NCBI GenBank assembly: GCA_965279005.1
Contig: CBDIHK010000020.1
Location: forward strand, 76,468 to 140,467
Direction of reading: 5' to 3'
Length of the DNA: 64,000 nt
Origin: Planctobacterium sp965279005
GTDB taxonomy: Bacteria > Pseudomonadota > Gammaproteobacteria > Enterobacterales > Alteromonadaceae
A model generated the notes under the pieces. That model made no database searches. It was not told the origin of the DNA and saw only the letters and a program-made list of their open reading frames with translations. The translations under genes and the position numbers were made by a program. Shown here piece after piece: positions 37,538-46,101 of this stretch (the stretch's first letter is position 1; the number at the start of each line of letters is the position of its first letter).

Positions 37538-37948
37538 ATTATACCGGTTCCATTAAGTATTTGCTCACGCAGCGCAGCCTCAGGGACTCAAGTTCAAGGC
37601 GCACGAATGAAGTAATACTGGTGGCTTTACTTCGGGCATCCTGCCCTTCGCCTTTCAGGCCGGCTTCGCCGTTTAATTTCTTTCCAGAAGAAATTATCGA
37701 ACTTCGTGCAGCGCAGACAAAAGTTTCGGGAAAACTTTTGAATGGCTTTAGCCAGCCGCGCAGCGGTGAAATGCAGGGACGCATTTCATAAATTGTGTTC
37801 CTGAGGCGCGTCTTCGATGGGTTTGAAAAGGGTTTATACAGCGTTAAATGTTCTCGATTTAGACCCACTAGACCATTGAACATTTGCCTTGTCTAAACCC
37901 TTTTCAATTCCCACTGAGTGAACAAATACTTAATGGAACCGGTATTAT
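37538..37948 (-). mobile_element. MITE-like element, long copy (401 bp plus 5-bp target repeats)
   Basis: The element itself is 37543-37943, bounded by inverted ends beginning ACCGGTTCCATTAAGTATTT; about 30 bases pair with few mismatches. ATTAT flanks both sides (37538-37542 and 37944-37948) as a target-site duplication. Inside, a perfect 14-base inverted repeat (37823-37836 with 37894-37907, TTGAAAAGGGTTTA) can form a second hairpin. There is no transposase; the short open frames inside are not convincing genes. The 260-bp copy at 47840-48099 is the same sequence in the opposite orientation, lacking about 140 internal bases. It fills most of the gap between the redoxin gene and rlmKL. Confidence 0.85.
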
Positions 37949-37952
37949 ATAC

Positions 37953-37975
37953 CCGCTTACCATTGCGGTAAGCGG
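37953..37975. other. perfect 9-bp hairpin beside the MITE-like element
   Basis: CCGCTTACC and GGTAAGCGG form a perfect stem around ATTGC, starting five bases after the element's right target repeat and about 110 bases before rlmKL. No T-tract follows directly, so it may be a weak terminator of the dsbD transcript or a leader structure. The remaining bases up to 38083 hold the presumed rlmKL promoter; I see nothing else in them. Confidence 0.5.
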
Positions 37976-38083
37976 CCACCTTTCTGTATTAAACATAAAC
38001 CGGCATGGCTGTTCGTGCTATCATCCGCTGCGAATAAAATCGATTAACCTGTTTAGCATTAAAATACGGGGCAGCAACAACAC

Positions 38084-40192
38084 ATGAGCCACTCTTTCCT
38101 AATCACTACGGCGTTCGGCCTTGAAGATTTATTGGTGTCTGAAACCAAGCAAGTTACCGGTGTTGAAGAGTGCAAACAGCGGCCTGGCCAAGTGTCATTC
38201 CAAGGAAGCCTGCCCTCAGCCTATAAAATGTGTTTATGGAGCCGCCTTGCCAACCGCGTGCTGCTCAAATTAGAAGCTGGAAAAGTGGAGCAGGTGCAAG
38301 ACCTTTATGACCTTGCGATGTCGGTTGCTTGGGTGAAACACTTTACTGCCTCGAACACCTTCGCTGTCGATTTTTTTGGTACTAACCGTTTGATTAAAAA
38401 TACCCAATTTGGTGCGGTAAAGGTTAAGGATGCCATCGTCGATCAATTTAACCAGCAGCAAGGCAGTCGTCCAAATGTCGATAAAAAGGCGCCAGACCTG
38501 CGCGTACATGTTCGCCTGCATCGCGATGTGGCAACCCTTTACCTCGATTTGTCTGGTGCCAGTTTACACCAACGCCACTACCGTCAAGTGACCGGTAGCG
38601 CGCCAATTCGAGAAAACCTGGCCTACGCCATGTTGTGGCGCAGTGGCTGGTTGAGTGAGCCCACAAAGCCCTTGCTGGATCCTATGTGCGGCTCTGGCAC
38701 TGTCGTTATTGAAGCTGCCTTGTATGCGGCAAATGTGGCGCCGGGTTTAAAGCGCACTAACTGGGGCTTTAGCCAGTGGCTGCAACACGACAATAGTGCT
38801 TGGCAAAACCTGCTACAGCAAGCCCACGAGGCGATTAAAAAGCCTGAAGGCAAGATCTTGGCAACTGATATTGATCACGTTTTGGTCGATAGGGCTAGGC
38901 AAAATGCCAGCAACGCGGGCGTGCAAGACTTAATCCAATTTCAGGTAAAAGATGCAACCCATTTGGTACCCGATGCTGGGCAACCGGGGTATTTGGTTTG
39001 CAACCCACCTTACGGTGAGCGCTTGGGGGAATTGACTAGCTTGATCCCATTGTTCCAGGCATGGGGACACCAGTTGAAGCAGCGGTTTGCTGGTTGGCAG
39101 TTAGCGCTATTGACCAGTAATAGGGATCTATTCCGGCAGTTGCGCTTGGTGTCTAGCAAGAGTTACAAACTGAAAAATGCCAATTTGGATTGCGAATTAG
39201 TCCTGTTTTCTATGGACGCCCGCAATTGCCAAGTTATCGAATCAGACCATGGCCAGCAGAACGATTTCGCCAACCGGCTTAAAAAGAATATAAATAAACT
39301 AAAATCCTGGTTAAAGCGCCAGGACACTGATTGCTACCGGGTCTATGACGCTGACCTACCGGAATACAATGTAGCCATTGACCGCTATGCCGATTGGGTT
39401 GTTGTACAGGAATACGCCGCGCCAAAAAACATCCCGCAGCATAAGACCATAAGGCGCCTGCATGAAATCTTATCTGTACTGCCTAGTATCATGCAGGTGG
39501 AACCTGAAAAGATCGTATTGAAAGTAAGGGAAATCAAAAAGGGCAAAAGCCAATACGAAAAAGTGGGGGCAGAGGCATCATTTTTAACCGTGCACGAGAA
39601 TGGCGCCAAGTTTCGGGTCAACCTCCACGACTATTTGGATACTGGGCTGTTTTTAGATCATCGTGACACCAGAAAACGGGTCCGCGACCTGAGCAAAGGG
39701 AAGCGGGTATTAAACTTGTTTGCCTATACCGGCTCCGTTTCTGTATTTGCTGCATTAGGGGGCGCCAAGTCGGTCACTACCGTCGATATGTCCAATACCT
39801 ATTTAGAGTGGGCGAAAAAGAATTTTAAGCTGAACAAACTCAATTATGGCTACCACTTTATTAAAGCGGACTGTTCAACCTGGCTACAACGGCACAAGGA
39901 TAAATACGATCTTATCTTTATCGATCCACCGTCATTTTCCAATTCTAAAAGTATGGAAGGTACTTGGGATGTACAGCGGGATCATGTTGCGCTCCTGAAA
40001 CAGGCCCGGCAGTGCCTGGCACCAGGTGGTAGCATAATTTTTTCTAACAATTACCGGGGCTTTAAGTTGGCAGAAGGATTAGACAAAACACTGGATATGG
40101 CTATTGAAAATATTTCCAGCGCCACCATTCCTGAAGACTTTAAGCGCAACCAGAAAATCCACCATTGCTGGCTGTTAACGGCGCCAGTGTAA
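38084..40192 (+). CDS. rlmL: 23S rRNA (guanine) methyltransferase RlmKL
   Basis: 702 residues, a fusion of two methyltransferases acting on 23S rRNA (m2G2445 by the N-terminal half, m7G2069 by the C-terminal half in E. coli). The THUMP domain is about residues 45-155. The first catalytic core has DPMCGSGTVVIEAAL and the N6/N2-type motif VCNPPYGERLGE. The second has VLNLFAYTGSVSVFAALGGA and LIFIDPPSFSNS. Position upstream of uup is as in E. coli. The gene appears monocistronic with, or leading, the glutaredoxin-uup pair. Confidence 0.96.
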   Translation: MSHSFLITTAFGLEDLLVSETKQVTGVEECKQRPGQVSFQGSLPSAYKMCLWSRLANRVLLKLEAGKVEQVQDLYDLAMSVAWVKHFTASNTFAVDFFGTNRLIKNTQFGAVKVKDAIVDQFNQQQGSRPNVDKKAPDLRVHVRLHRDVATLYLDLSGASLHQRHYRQVTGSAPIRENLAYAMLWRSGWLSEPTKPLLDPMCGSGTVVIEAALYAANVAPGLKRTNWGFSQWLQHDNSAWQNLLQQAHEAIKKPEGKILATDIDHVLVDRARQNASNAGVQDLIQFQVKDATHLVPDAGQPGYLVCNPPYGERLGELTSLIPLFQAWGHQLKQRFAGWQLALLTSNRDLFRQLRLVSSKSYKLKNANLDCELVLFSMDARNCQVIESDHGQQNDFANRLKKNINKLKSWLKRQDTDCYRVYDADLPEYNVAIDRYADWVVVQEYAAPKNIPQHKTIRRLHEILSVLPSIMQVEPEKIVLKVREIKKGKSQYEKVGAEASFLTVHENGAKFRVNLHDYLDTGLFLDHRDTRKRVRDLSKGKRVLNLFAYTGSVSVFAALGGAKSVTTVDMSNTYLEWAKKNFKLNKLNYGYHFIKADCSTWLQRHKDKYDLIFIDPPSFSNSKSMEGTWDVQRDHVALLKQARQCLAPGGSIIFSNNYRGFKLAEGLDKTLDMAIENISSATIPEDFKRNQKIHHCWLLTAPV

Positions 40193-40218
40193 GTTATCGA
40201 AGTAGATAAGCGAGTAGA

Positions 40219-40452
40219 ATGGTTAATATAACACTGTTTACCGGCAATGATTGCCCTTTGTGTGATACCGCCAAGTCAATGTTGCAAACCCCTGGTTTGC
40301 CGGGTTATGAAATGGCACAAATAAACGTTAAACAAGAACGTAGCTACTACCACCAATACGGTGCCCGCATCCCTGTGCTCAAGCGGGAAGACACGGGCGC
40401 CGAACTGGGCTGGCCCTTCGACATCGACGCTTTGCAACTGTTTTTGTCATGA
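40219..40452 (+). CDS. glutaredoxin-like protein (DUF836 type)
   Basis: 77 residues with the thioredoxin-fold start ITLFTGNDCPLCDTAKSML, giving a CPLC active site, and the cis-proline in ARIPVLKRED. Small glutaredoxin-like proteins of this type are commonly encoded between rlmKL and uup in marine gammaproteobacteria. Reductase target unknown. The stop overlaps the uup start (ATGA), so the two are translationally coupled. Confidence 0.87.
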   Translation: MVNITLFTGNDCPLCDTAKSMLQTPGLPGYEMAQINVKQERSYYHQYGARIPVLKREDTGAELGWPFDIDALQLFLS

Positions 40453-42344
40453 ATAATCTATTGCAGTTAAAAGACGCCTGCCTAGCGTATGGCACCCATC
40501 CATTGCTGGATAATGCAAACATGACCTTGAGCGCGGGTGAAAAGCTGTGCCTAGTCGGCCGAAACGGCACCGGTAAGTCGAGCCTATTAAAAGTGATTGC
40601 CGGTACCCAGGCGCTAGATGATGGACAGCGACTGTGCAGCCAAAGTGCCGTTATTGCGGTACTGCCACAGGATCCGCCGGCACTGGCTGAGGTTAAAGTC
40701 TTCGATTACATTGCGCAGGGATTGTACGAAGTCGGCGAGTTGCTTAGCCAATACAACTATCTGATCCATTTGGTGGGCGACGACGCGTCACAACACAACC
40801 TAAACCAACTTGAAAAGGTGCAAAAGCAGCTGGATAGCCACAATGGCTGGCAGTTTGAACAGCGTATCCAGCAAATAATGACCAAATTGGGCTTGGATGG
40901 TGAAGCAAGCCTGCAATCCCTATCCGGCGGTTGGCGGCGCAAAGCTGCACTTGCAAAGGCCTTGGTAAGGGATCCTGACATATTGTTGCTGGACGAGCCC
41001 ACTAACCATTTGGACATCGACATGATCAAATGGTTGGAAAAGCAGGTGGTGCAATTCACAGGTGCAATTGTGTTTGTTAGCCACGATAGGGCCTTTATCC
41101 GCCGTGTAGCCAATCGAATTGTCGATTTAGATCGTGGGCAGCTGGTGAGCTATCCGGGTAACTACGAGGCATACCTGGAGAAAAAAGCCCAGGATCTAGA
41201 AGTGGAAGCGCAACACAATGCCCTATTTGACAAAAAGTTAGCACAAGAAGAAACCTGGATAAGGCAGGGTATCAAAGCCAGGCGCACCCGCAACGAGGGC
41301 AGGGTAAGGGCGCTAAAAGCGCTCCGCGAGGAATACGCGCAGCGGCGCAATGTGCAGGGCAACGTCACTATCCGTACTGCAGGCGCTGCAAAGTCTGGAA
41401 AAGTCGTATTTGAATCCAAGGGCTTGGGTAAGAACTATGGTGGGCAACCCCTGGTGCAAGGCCTTGATCTAACTATAATGCGCGGTGACAAGGTGGCGCT
41501 GGTAGGCCCAAATGGCATTGGCAAAAGTACCCTGATCAAGCTTCTACTACAGCAAGTGGAGCCATCTTCTGGTTCTGTCAAAATGGGTGCCAACCTCGAA
41601 ATTGCGTATTTTGACCAACATCGGGAACAGCTGGATCTGGATAAACCTGTCATTGATGTAGTCGCTGACGGTAAACGGGAAATCGATATTTCGGGCAAGA
41701 GCCGTCACGTTATTAGTTACTTGCAGGATTTCCTGTTCTCACCACAACGTATCCAATCCCCCGTGTCTTCATTGTCTGGCGGTGAAAAAAACCGGTTGCT
41801 ACTGGCCAAGATATTGGCAAAACCCAGTAACTTATTGATTTTAGATGAACCTACCAACGATCTTGATGTCGAAACCCTGGAATTATTGGAAGAGACGCTT
41901 GGAAATTACCCTGGTACGCTTTTATTGGTGAGCCACGATAGGGAATTTGTTGACAATGTAGTTACCAGCAGTTTGTTTTTTGCCGGTGCTGGTGAGATAC
42001 AGCATTTTGTTGGAGGTTATCAGGAAATAGAGAACTGGTACCAACAACGGGAACTGCAGCAGAAAAAAGCGCAGGTGAAAACAACGGCGGAGAAGAAAAA
42101 CCAGCCACAAGCAAGTAAAAACAAGAAACTATCTTACAAGTTAAGCTTGGAGTTAGAACAACTGCCCGCTAAAATCGAGCACCTAGAAACGCAATTGACC
42201 GAGTTGCAAGACCAAATTAGCGATCCTGGTTTTTACCAACAAGACGCCGGGCTAACCAAACAAGTGCTAGCATCGCTAACACAAACGGAACAAGAACTTG
42301 AGCTAGCTTATGCCAGATGGGATGAGCTAGAAAGTATGAAATAG
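40449..42344 (+). CDS. uup: ABC-F family ATPase Uup
   Basis: 631 residues with two ABC cassettes on one chain and no membrane domain: Walker A GRNGTGKSSLLK and GPNGIGKSTLIK, signatures LSGGWRRKAAL and LSGGEKNRLLL, Walker B LLLDEPTNHLD and LILDEPTNDLD. The linker is charged, and the C-terminal coiled coil (about residues 540-631) is the Uup-specific DNA-binding extension. ABC-F proteins act on ribosomes; Uup also influences transposon excision and Holliday-junction handling. Confidence 0.95.
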   Translation: MNNLLQLKDACLAYGTHPLLDNANMTLSAGEKLCLVGRNGTGKSSLLKVIAGTQALDDGQRLCSQSAVIAVLPQDPPALAEVKVFDYIAQGLYEVGELLSQYNYLIHLVGDDASQHNLNQLEKVQKQLDSHNGWQFEQRIQQIMTKLGLDGEASLQSLSGGWRRKAALAKALVRDPDILLLDEPTNHLDIDMIKWLEKQVVQFTGAIVFVSHDRAFIRRVANRIVDLDRGQLVSYPGNYEAYLEKKAQDLEVEAQHNALFDKKLAQEETWIRQGIKARRTRNEGRVRALKALREEYAQRRNVQGNVTIRTAGAAKSGKVVFESKGLGKNYGGQPLVQGLDLTIMRGDKVALVGPNGIGKSTLIKLLLQQVEPSSGSVKMGANLEIAYFDQHREQLDLDKPVIDVVADGKREIDISGKSRHVISYLQDFLFSPQRIQSPVSSLSGGEKNRLLLAKILAKPSNLLILDEPTNDLDVETLELLEETLGNYPGTLLLVSHDREFVDNVVTSSLFFAGAGEIQHFVGGYQEIENWYQQRELQQKKAQVKTTAEKKNQPQASKNKKLSYKLSLELEQLPAKIEHLETQLTELQDQISDPGFYQQDAGLTKQVLASLTQTEQELELAYARWDELESMK

Positions 42345-42358
42345 GAACAATAATATAA

Positions 42359-44026
42359 ATGAGAACCCTTAGGTTAACGTCTATTGCTGCTGCGGCGGCC
42401 ATGATATTTGCTACCCCTGCTTTTGCTGCCCAGTACAGCGTGCAAGAAGTCGACACTTACCGCACTTCGCTATCAGCAACCCCGACGTCGATTAATAATG
42501 CGGGCACGGTAACTGTGTTGACGGACTTGCGTTATAACCCGCCAATTGATTTGTCATTGATAGATTTTGACTCTGAGTTTTGGATTGATAGCCTCACCGA
42601 CATTGATGCAGCGCGCAATGGCAATTTCAATACAGAGGATTTACAGGCCATAGTTAACTTTATCATCAGCCAAGCAGGCACCAACCAGACCCAACAAATA
42701 GCGACCAACCAGTCTTACCTATGGGAAAACAGCACCTTAATCTTTGAGCCTGGATTTGACACAGTTGACGATGATTTTAACGGCTACTCCCAGAGCACCG
42801 ATACCAGGGCAAATGCAATCAATGACTCAGGTGTCGTAGCCGGTACCAGCGAGGGGAAATATTATAAAGTTCCCTATACCAACGAAGAAGGTAATGAAGT
42901 GACTTACCTTGTGCAAGATCACGGTAGTAGAGCCTTTGTTAATATTAATGGTAACGTTGTAGGTATCGTTTCCGACTCGGATATAGCTGGCGGCTATTCA
43001 GAAGCGAGGGATATTACCAATGGCCTATTGGTAGCCGGTGTCGAAGTTATTGACCCATTTGAAACCTTGGAAGAATTGGTTAATGTAACGTGTAATGATG
43101 ACGAGGCCCGGGGCGACATCCCGGTAGAGCTATGTATCCAGCGCCAAATTAACGCCGGGTTGCAAAACAGCCACAAGATCCGTGCCGCACTATGGCAATT
43201 AGACCAACAGGGTAATGTGCTTGAAAGAACGTCATTTGGCTTGCCAATCACCCCGGATGAAGACGACAACCGCGCTTTTATTAGTGAGGCAAATGCCGTC
43301 AACGAAAATGGTATTGCTGTTGGCCGCGCAAGTAATTTCTTTGAGGATAACGACAGCTTCTTAACCGCCTATGCGGCGATATTTAACGGTGATGAGGTTA
43401 CCAACATTACCGATAGGAACGAATACCTAAGCAGCGTGGCGAACGACATTAACAATCAAAATATCGTCGTAGGGGAAGGGGTACGGGAAATTAACGGTAG
43501 CAACCGGAGTAAGTTTTTCGTTTACGACCTTGATAACGATTCTATCCAGTTCCCTGAGGATTTTTTCCTCGGTTCCTCAAGTGTTGCACGTGCCATTAAT
43601 GACGCTGGCTTAGTGGTTGGGGAGGGCGAAGTTGAAGCCGATATCAGGCCGAACCGCCGGAGGCACGGTTTCTTGTATGACATCAACAACAATACTTTCC
43701 AAGACTTAAATGATTTGGTTGCTTGTGATTCTCCCTATACCATTGTGCAGGCGCACGACATCAATGATTCCGGCCAGATAGCGGCGACAGCGCTTATTGT
43801 GCGTAACCAACTTGATATCCAGGGACAGGAATTGCTCGATGATGACGGCAATAACATAGAGCAGGAAGATATTGTTGCCGTACTACTAAACCCAATACCT
43901 GGGGGTGAGATTGAAGATTGTGCCCCCGACGTTGACGCCAACCAGGAACGATCAGGTGGCAGCACCGGATTGTTGCTAATCTTGGCTGGCCTATTGGCAG
44001 GTGTGGGGCGCAAATTGCGTATTTAA
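42359..44026 (+). CDS. DUF3466 family secreted protein with GlyGly-CTERM anchor
   Basis: 555 residues with a signal peptide (MRTLRLTSIAAAAAMIFATPAFA) and repeated motifs of the type INDSGVVAGTS, VNENGIAVGRAS, INNQNIVVGEG, INDAGLVVGEGE, INDSGQIAATA that suggest a beta-rich repeat fold. The C-terminus SGGSTGLLLILAGLLAGVGRK is a GlyGly-CTERM signal (Gly-Gly, hydrophobic helix, basic tail) recognised by rhombosortase. DUF3466 proteins are found between uup and rmf in many Alteromonadales. The stop codon lies inside a diverged end of the MITE-like repeat. Confidence 0.87.
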   Translation: MRTLRLTSIAAAAAMIFATPAFAAQYSVQEVDTYRTSLSATPTSINNAGTVTVLTDLRYNPPIDLSLIDFDSEFWIDSLTDIDAARNGNFNTEDLQAIVNFIISQAGTNQTQQIATNQSYLWENSTLIFEPGFDTVDDDFNGYSQSTDTRANAINDSGVVAGTSEGKYYKVPYTNEEGNEVTYLVQDHGSRAFVNINGNVVGIVSDSDIAGGYSEARDITNGLLVAGVEVIDPFETLEELVNVTCNDDEARGDIPVELCIQRQINAGLQNSHKIRAALWQLDQQGNVLERTSFGLPITPDEDDNRAFISEANAVNENGIAVGRASNFFEDNDSFLTAYAAIFNGDEVTNITDRNEYLSSVANDINNQNIVVGEGVREINGSNRSKFFVYDLDNDSIQFPEDFFLGSSSVARAINDAGLVVGEGEVEADIRPNRRRHGFLYDINNNTFQDLNDLVACDSPYTIVQAHDINDSGQIAATALIVRNQLDIQGQELLDDDGNNIEQEDIVAVLLNPIPGGEIEDCAPDVDANQERSGGSTGLLLILAGLLAGVGRKLRI

Positions 44027-44043
44027 TAGAACCGGTACTATTT
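44020..44043. repeat. diverged single end of the MITE-like repeat over the DUF3466 stop
   Basis: Read on the minus strand, GTACCGGTTCTATTAAATA matches 16 of 19 positions of the element end ATACCGGTTCCATTAAGTA. The gene's TAA stop at 44024-44026 lies inside it. Confidence 0.4.
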
Positions 44044-44047
44044 GCAT

Positions 44048-44071
44048 AAGGGCGCAGAAGCGCCCTTTTTT
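44048..44071 (+). terminator. rho-independent terminator of the uup-DUF3466 unit
   Basis: AAGGGCGC and GCGCCCTT pair around AGAA and are followed by further T. Confidence 0.85.
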
Positions 44072-44351
44072 GTGGCTGGGTTGCCGTTCTAATAGGGATA
44101 AAGTGGTGATAAAACGCCCATAGTTTTGCTGAATTTATTTTCCCGTGGACAAGGCCTGTGCAATATATAAACAGGTAATAAGAAATGTAATAAATATGAA
44201 AAATTATTGTAAAGAAAAAGGGCTATCAAATTCATGTAGTTAGGGAAAGTCAATAGACCAAAAAAATTTTCGCTATTGAACCGGTGGTCAAGATCCTCTA
44301 TCTCTATAGTGTGGTTGTTACAGCCATGCCATCAGTTCGAAAGAGGTGAAA
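44072..44351. other. intergenic region upstream of rmf
   Basis: Together with the preceding terminator this forms a 325-base stretch without a gene. It is AT rich and should contain the rmf promoter. No further repeats, small open frames with a good start, or recognised operators were seen. A strong Shine-Dalgarno (AGAGGTGA) stands at its right end. Confidence 0.5.
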
Positions 44352-44525
44352 ATGAAAAGACAAAAACGAGATAAACTTTCCCGTGCCCATTCCAAGGGTT
44401 ACCAAGCTGGCATTTCCGGCCGCACTAAAGACAACTGCCCATTTCATGCTGTAGAAGCCCGCTCCCAATGGCTAGGGGGATGGAGAGCGGCAATGGAAGA
44501 TAAAAACCTAGGTTTAGTTAAATAA
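44352..44525 (+). CDS. rmf: ribosome modulation factor
   Basis: 57 residues: very basic, starting MKRQKRDKLSRAHSKGYQAG and containing SQWLGGWRAAMED, the recognised RMF pattern; E. coli RMF has 55 residues. RMF joins 70S ribosomes into inactive 100S dimers in stationary phase. AGAGGTGA lies just before the ATG. It sits next to and convergent with fabA, the same neighbourhood as in E. coli. Confidence 0.94.
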   Translation: MKRQKRDKLSRAHSKGYQAGISGRTKDNCPFHAVEARSQWLGGWRAAMEDKNLGLVK

Positions 44526-44586
44526 TACAGGCTAATAGCCGACAATTACCGTTCCAATTTTCAGTTTCGATATTTTGTAGTACAGG

Positions 44587-44619
44587 AAAAACAAAGCCTC
44601 GTTTAGAGGCTTTGTTTTT
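44587..44619. terminator. bidirectional terminator between rmf and fabA
   Basis: AAAAACAAAGCCTC and GAGGCTTTGTTTTT form a 14-base perfect inverted repeat around GTTTA. A-rich left and T-rich right sides allow termination from both convergent genes. Confidence 0.9.
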
Positions 44620-44643
44620 TTATGGTGTGTATTCAATAAAACT

Positions 44644-45162
44644 TTAGAAATTGCTGGTGTCTTGGAACAATCCGACTTTGAGATCATTGGCCGCATAGAT
44701 AGCGCGGCCATCTACTTCAACCACACCGTCGGCGATACCCATAAAGAGTTTGCGTTTGATAACACGTTTCATGGTGATTTTATAAGTAACCTTTTTAGCG
44801 GTTGGCAAAATCTGTCCTGTGAATTTTACTTCGCCAACCCCCAAAGCACGGCCTTTGCCAGGGCCTCCGCTCCAACCTAGGAAGAAACCCACTAATTGCC
44901 ACATGGCATCAAGGCCTAAACATCCAGGCATAACCGGATCACCTGGAAAGTGGCAATCGAAAAACCAAAGATCTGGGGAAATGTCCAGTTCCGCCTCAAT
45001 ATAGCCTTTGCCATGTTCGCCACCGTCATCAGTAATTGTAGTGATGCGATCCATCATCAACATATTGGGAGCGGGTAATTGGCTGTTGCCTGGACCGAAT
45101 AAGTCGCCCCTTGAGCAGGCTAAAAGCCCTTCTTTGTCAAATTGGTTTTTTCTTTCTGTCAT
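44644..45162 (-). CDS. fabA: 3-hydroxydecanoyl-ACP dehydratase/isomerase
   Basis: 172 residues, hot-dog fold enzyme that dehydrates 3-hydroxydecanoyl-ACP and isomerises the product, opening the unsaturated fatty acid branch. The active-site His is in DCHFPGDPVMPGCLGLDAMWQL and the catalytic Asp in the same stretch. Length and ends match E. coli FabA (172). A FabR-type operator lies at 45214-45231 upstream of the start. Confidence 0.97.
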   Translation of the reverse strand: MTERKNQFDKEGLLACSRGDLFGPGNSQLPAPNMLMMDRITTITDDGGEHGKGYIEAELDISPDLWFFDCHFPGDPVMPGCLGLDAMWQLVGFFLGWSGGPGKGRALGVGEVKFTGQILPTAKKVTYKITMKRVIKRKLFMGIADGVVEVDGRAIYAANDLKVGLFQDTSNF

Positions 45163-45201
45163 TAGCTAGTAGACTCGGTGTAAAAGAGTGGAATTTTAAA
45201 A

Positions 45202-45231
45202 GTTCGCTAATTTAGCGAACACTTGTACGCT
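45202..45231. promoter_or_regulatory. FabR-type operator with an overlapping second palindrome
   Basis: AGCGAACACTTGTACGCT at 45214-45231 (minus strand AGCGTACAAGTGTTCGCT) fits the E. coli FabR operator found before fabA and fabB. Its left half also belongs to a perfect palindrome, GTTCGCTAATTTAGCGAAC at 45202-45220. The region thus has three half-sites in two overlapping inverted repeats, 40 to 70 bases upstream of the fabA start. Confidence 0.75.
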
Positions 45232-45308
45232 TAACAACTCCGAACAGTTAAATTTCATGAAAACTTAGCATATGCTAAAGATAGTCAAACACGACAATTA
45301 GTGAGTCA

Positions 45309-45566
45309 ATGCAGGAAAAAAATAAAAAACTCAGCGCTAACGCGGAAAAACAGAAGCGTTTTCGGGAAAAGCAGAAACAAATGGGCAAGAAGTTGGTGCG
45401 TGGCTATATTACGCCGCAAGCACATGACTGTTACCAAGAACTCGCCGAAAAAACCGGCTGGACCGACAGCGAGTTATTAAGCAACTCGCTGCGAATTACC
45501 TACGCAGCGTATAAAAACGGCCAGATTAAACTATTGAATAACTACCTTAAGAAACATGAAAAGTAA
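45309..45566 (+). CDS. small basic protein, possibly ribbon-helix-helix-like
   Basis: 85 residues. The N-terminal third is highly basic (KQKRFREKQKQMGKKLVRGY), followed by a strand-helix-helix-like stretch (VRGYITPQAHDCYQELAEKTGWTDSELLSNSLRITYAAY). This order recalls small RHH-type DNA-binding or copy-control proteins, but similarity is weak. It is convergent with the XRE regulator, with nine bases between their stops. No partner toxin or replication gene is nearby. Confidence 0.55.
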   Translation: MQEKNKKLSANAEKQKRFREKQKQMGKKLVRGYITPQAHDCYQELAEKTGWTDSELLSNSLRITYAAYKNGQIKLLNNYLKKHEK

Positions 45567-45575
45567 TGCTGTGTG

Positions 45576-45992
45576 TTAGCCGCACATATTGCCGATATAA
45601 TTGACAAATTGCTCGGCTTCCTTTCGTTCAAAATACCCATCTGGCTTTTTGATGGTGCGCAAGTATTGGTAGCTGGCTACTATCAACTTCATTTGTTTTT
45701 CGGTTGCAATATCGATTTCAGATTGCTGGAAGAACTCTTGGGCCAATTGGATCGCCATTTCCAGTGCCTGCATATCGACGACTTCTGCTTTTCGATATTG
45801 GTAACCTTCACCGGTAGCGAGCCATTCAAGTGAGCAATTAGCCTGTTGCGCGATCTGGTTGGCTTTGCCCAGGCTCGGCTCCGATCCCTTTAAGTATTTG
45901 CGCAACAACGCTTCGCTAATCTGCACTTTTCGGGCAAAACTGCTAATACTTTGCCCTGCTATTAGGTCTTGTAAACGCTCTGCAAAACTCAA
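45576..45992 (-). CDS. XRE-family transcriptional regulator
   Basis: 138 residues. An N-terminal helix-turn-helix (about residues 3-60: ISSFARKVQISEALLRKYLKGSEPSLGKANQIAQ) ends in the phage-repressor-like SLEWLATGEG; the C-terminal helical part (about 70-138) probably dimerises. The start is TTG at 45992, with GGAG six bases upstream. Two identical palindromes, CGAACTATAGTTTC, lie in the divergent promoter region shared with an SDR gene, strongly suggesting autoregulation and control of that gene. No phage genes are nearby. Confidence 0.82.
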   Translation of the reverse strand: MSFAERLQDLIAGQSISSFARKVQISEALLRKYLKGSEPSLGKANQIAQQANCSLEWLATGEGYQYRKAEVVDMQALEMAIQLAQEFFQQSEIDIATEKQMKLIVASYQYLRTIKKPDGYFERKEAEQFVNYIGNMCG

Positions 45993-46007
45993 TTTTTTCT
46001 CCGTTTT

Positions 46008-46021
46008 CGAACTATAGTTTC
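46008..46021. promoter_or_regulatory. operator 1 of the XRE regulator (predicted)
   Basis: CGAACTATAGTTTC with the perfect 10-base palindrome AACTATAGTT at 46010-46019. It lies immediately upstream of the Shine-Dalgarno of the XRE gene, where bound protein would block its own transcription. Confidence 0.65.
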
Positions 46022-46048
46022 TTTTTAAGTCTGCAAATGGACTTTTTG

Positions 46049-46062
46049 CGAACTATAGTTTC
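46049..46062. promoter_or_regulatory. operator 2 of the XRE regulator (predicted)
   Basis: Second copy of CGAACTATAGTTTC, palindrome at 46051-46060, exactly 41 bases (about four helical turns) from the first. It overlaps the presumed promoter of the SDR gene that starts at 46102. Confidence 0.65.
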
Positions 46063-46101
46063 ATTCATAATAGGCAACAAGTTGTTTTTTGGGAAAATGT
46101 T

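Noticed and set aside
37543..37943. Open frames of 85 to 114 codons on both strands of the MITE-like element
   Set aside because: They run through the terminal repeats, lack Shine-Dalgarno sites, and do not survive in the shorter copy.
44276..44290. ACCGGTTCAATAG on the minus strand, similar to the MITE end
   Set aside because: Only the first eight bases match, which could be chance.
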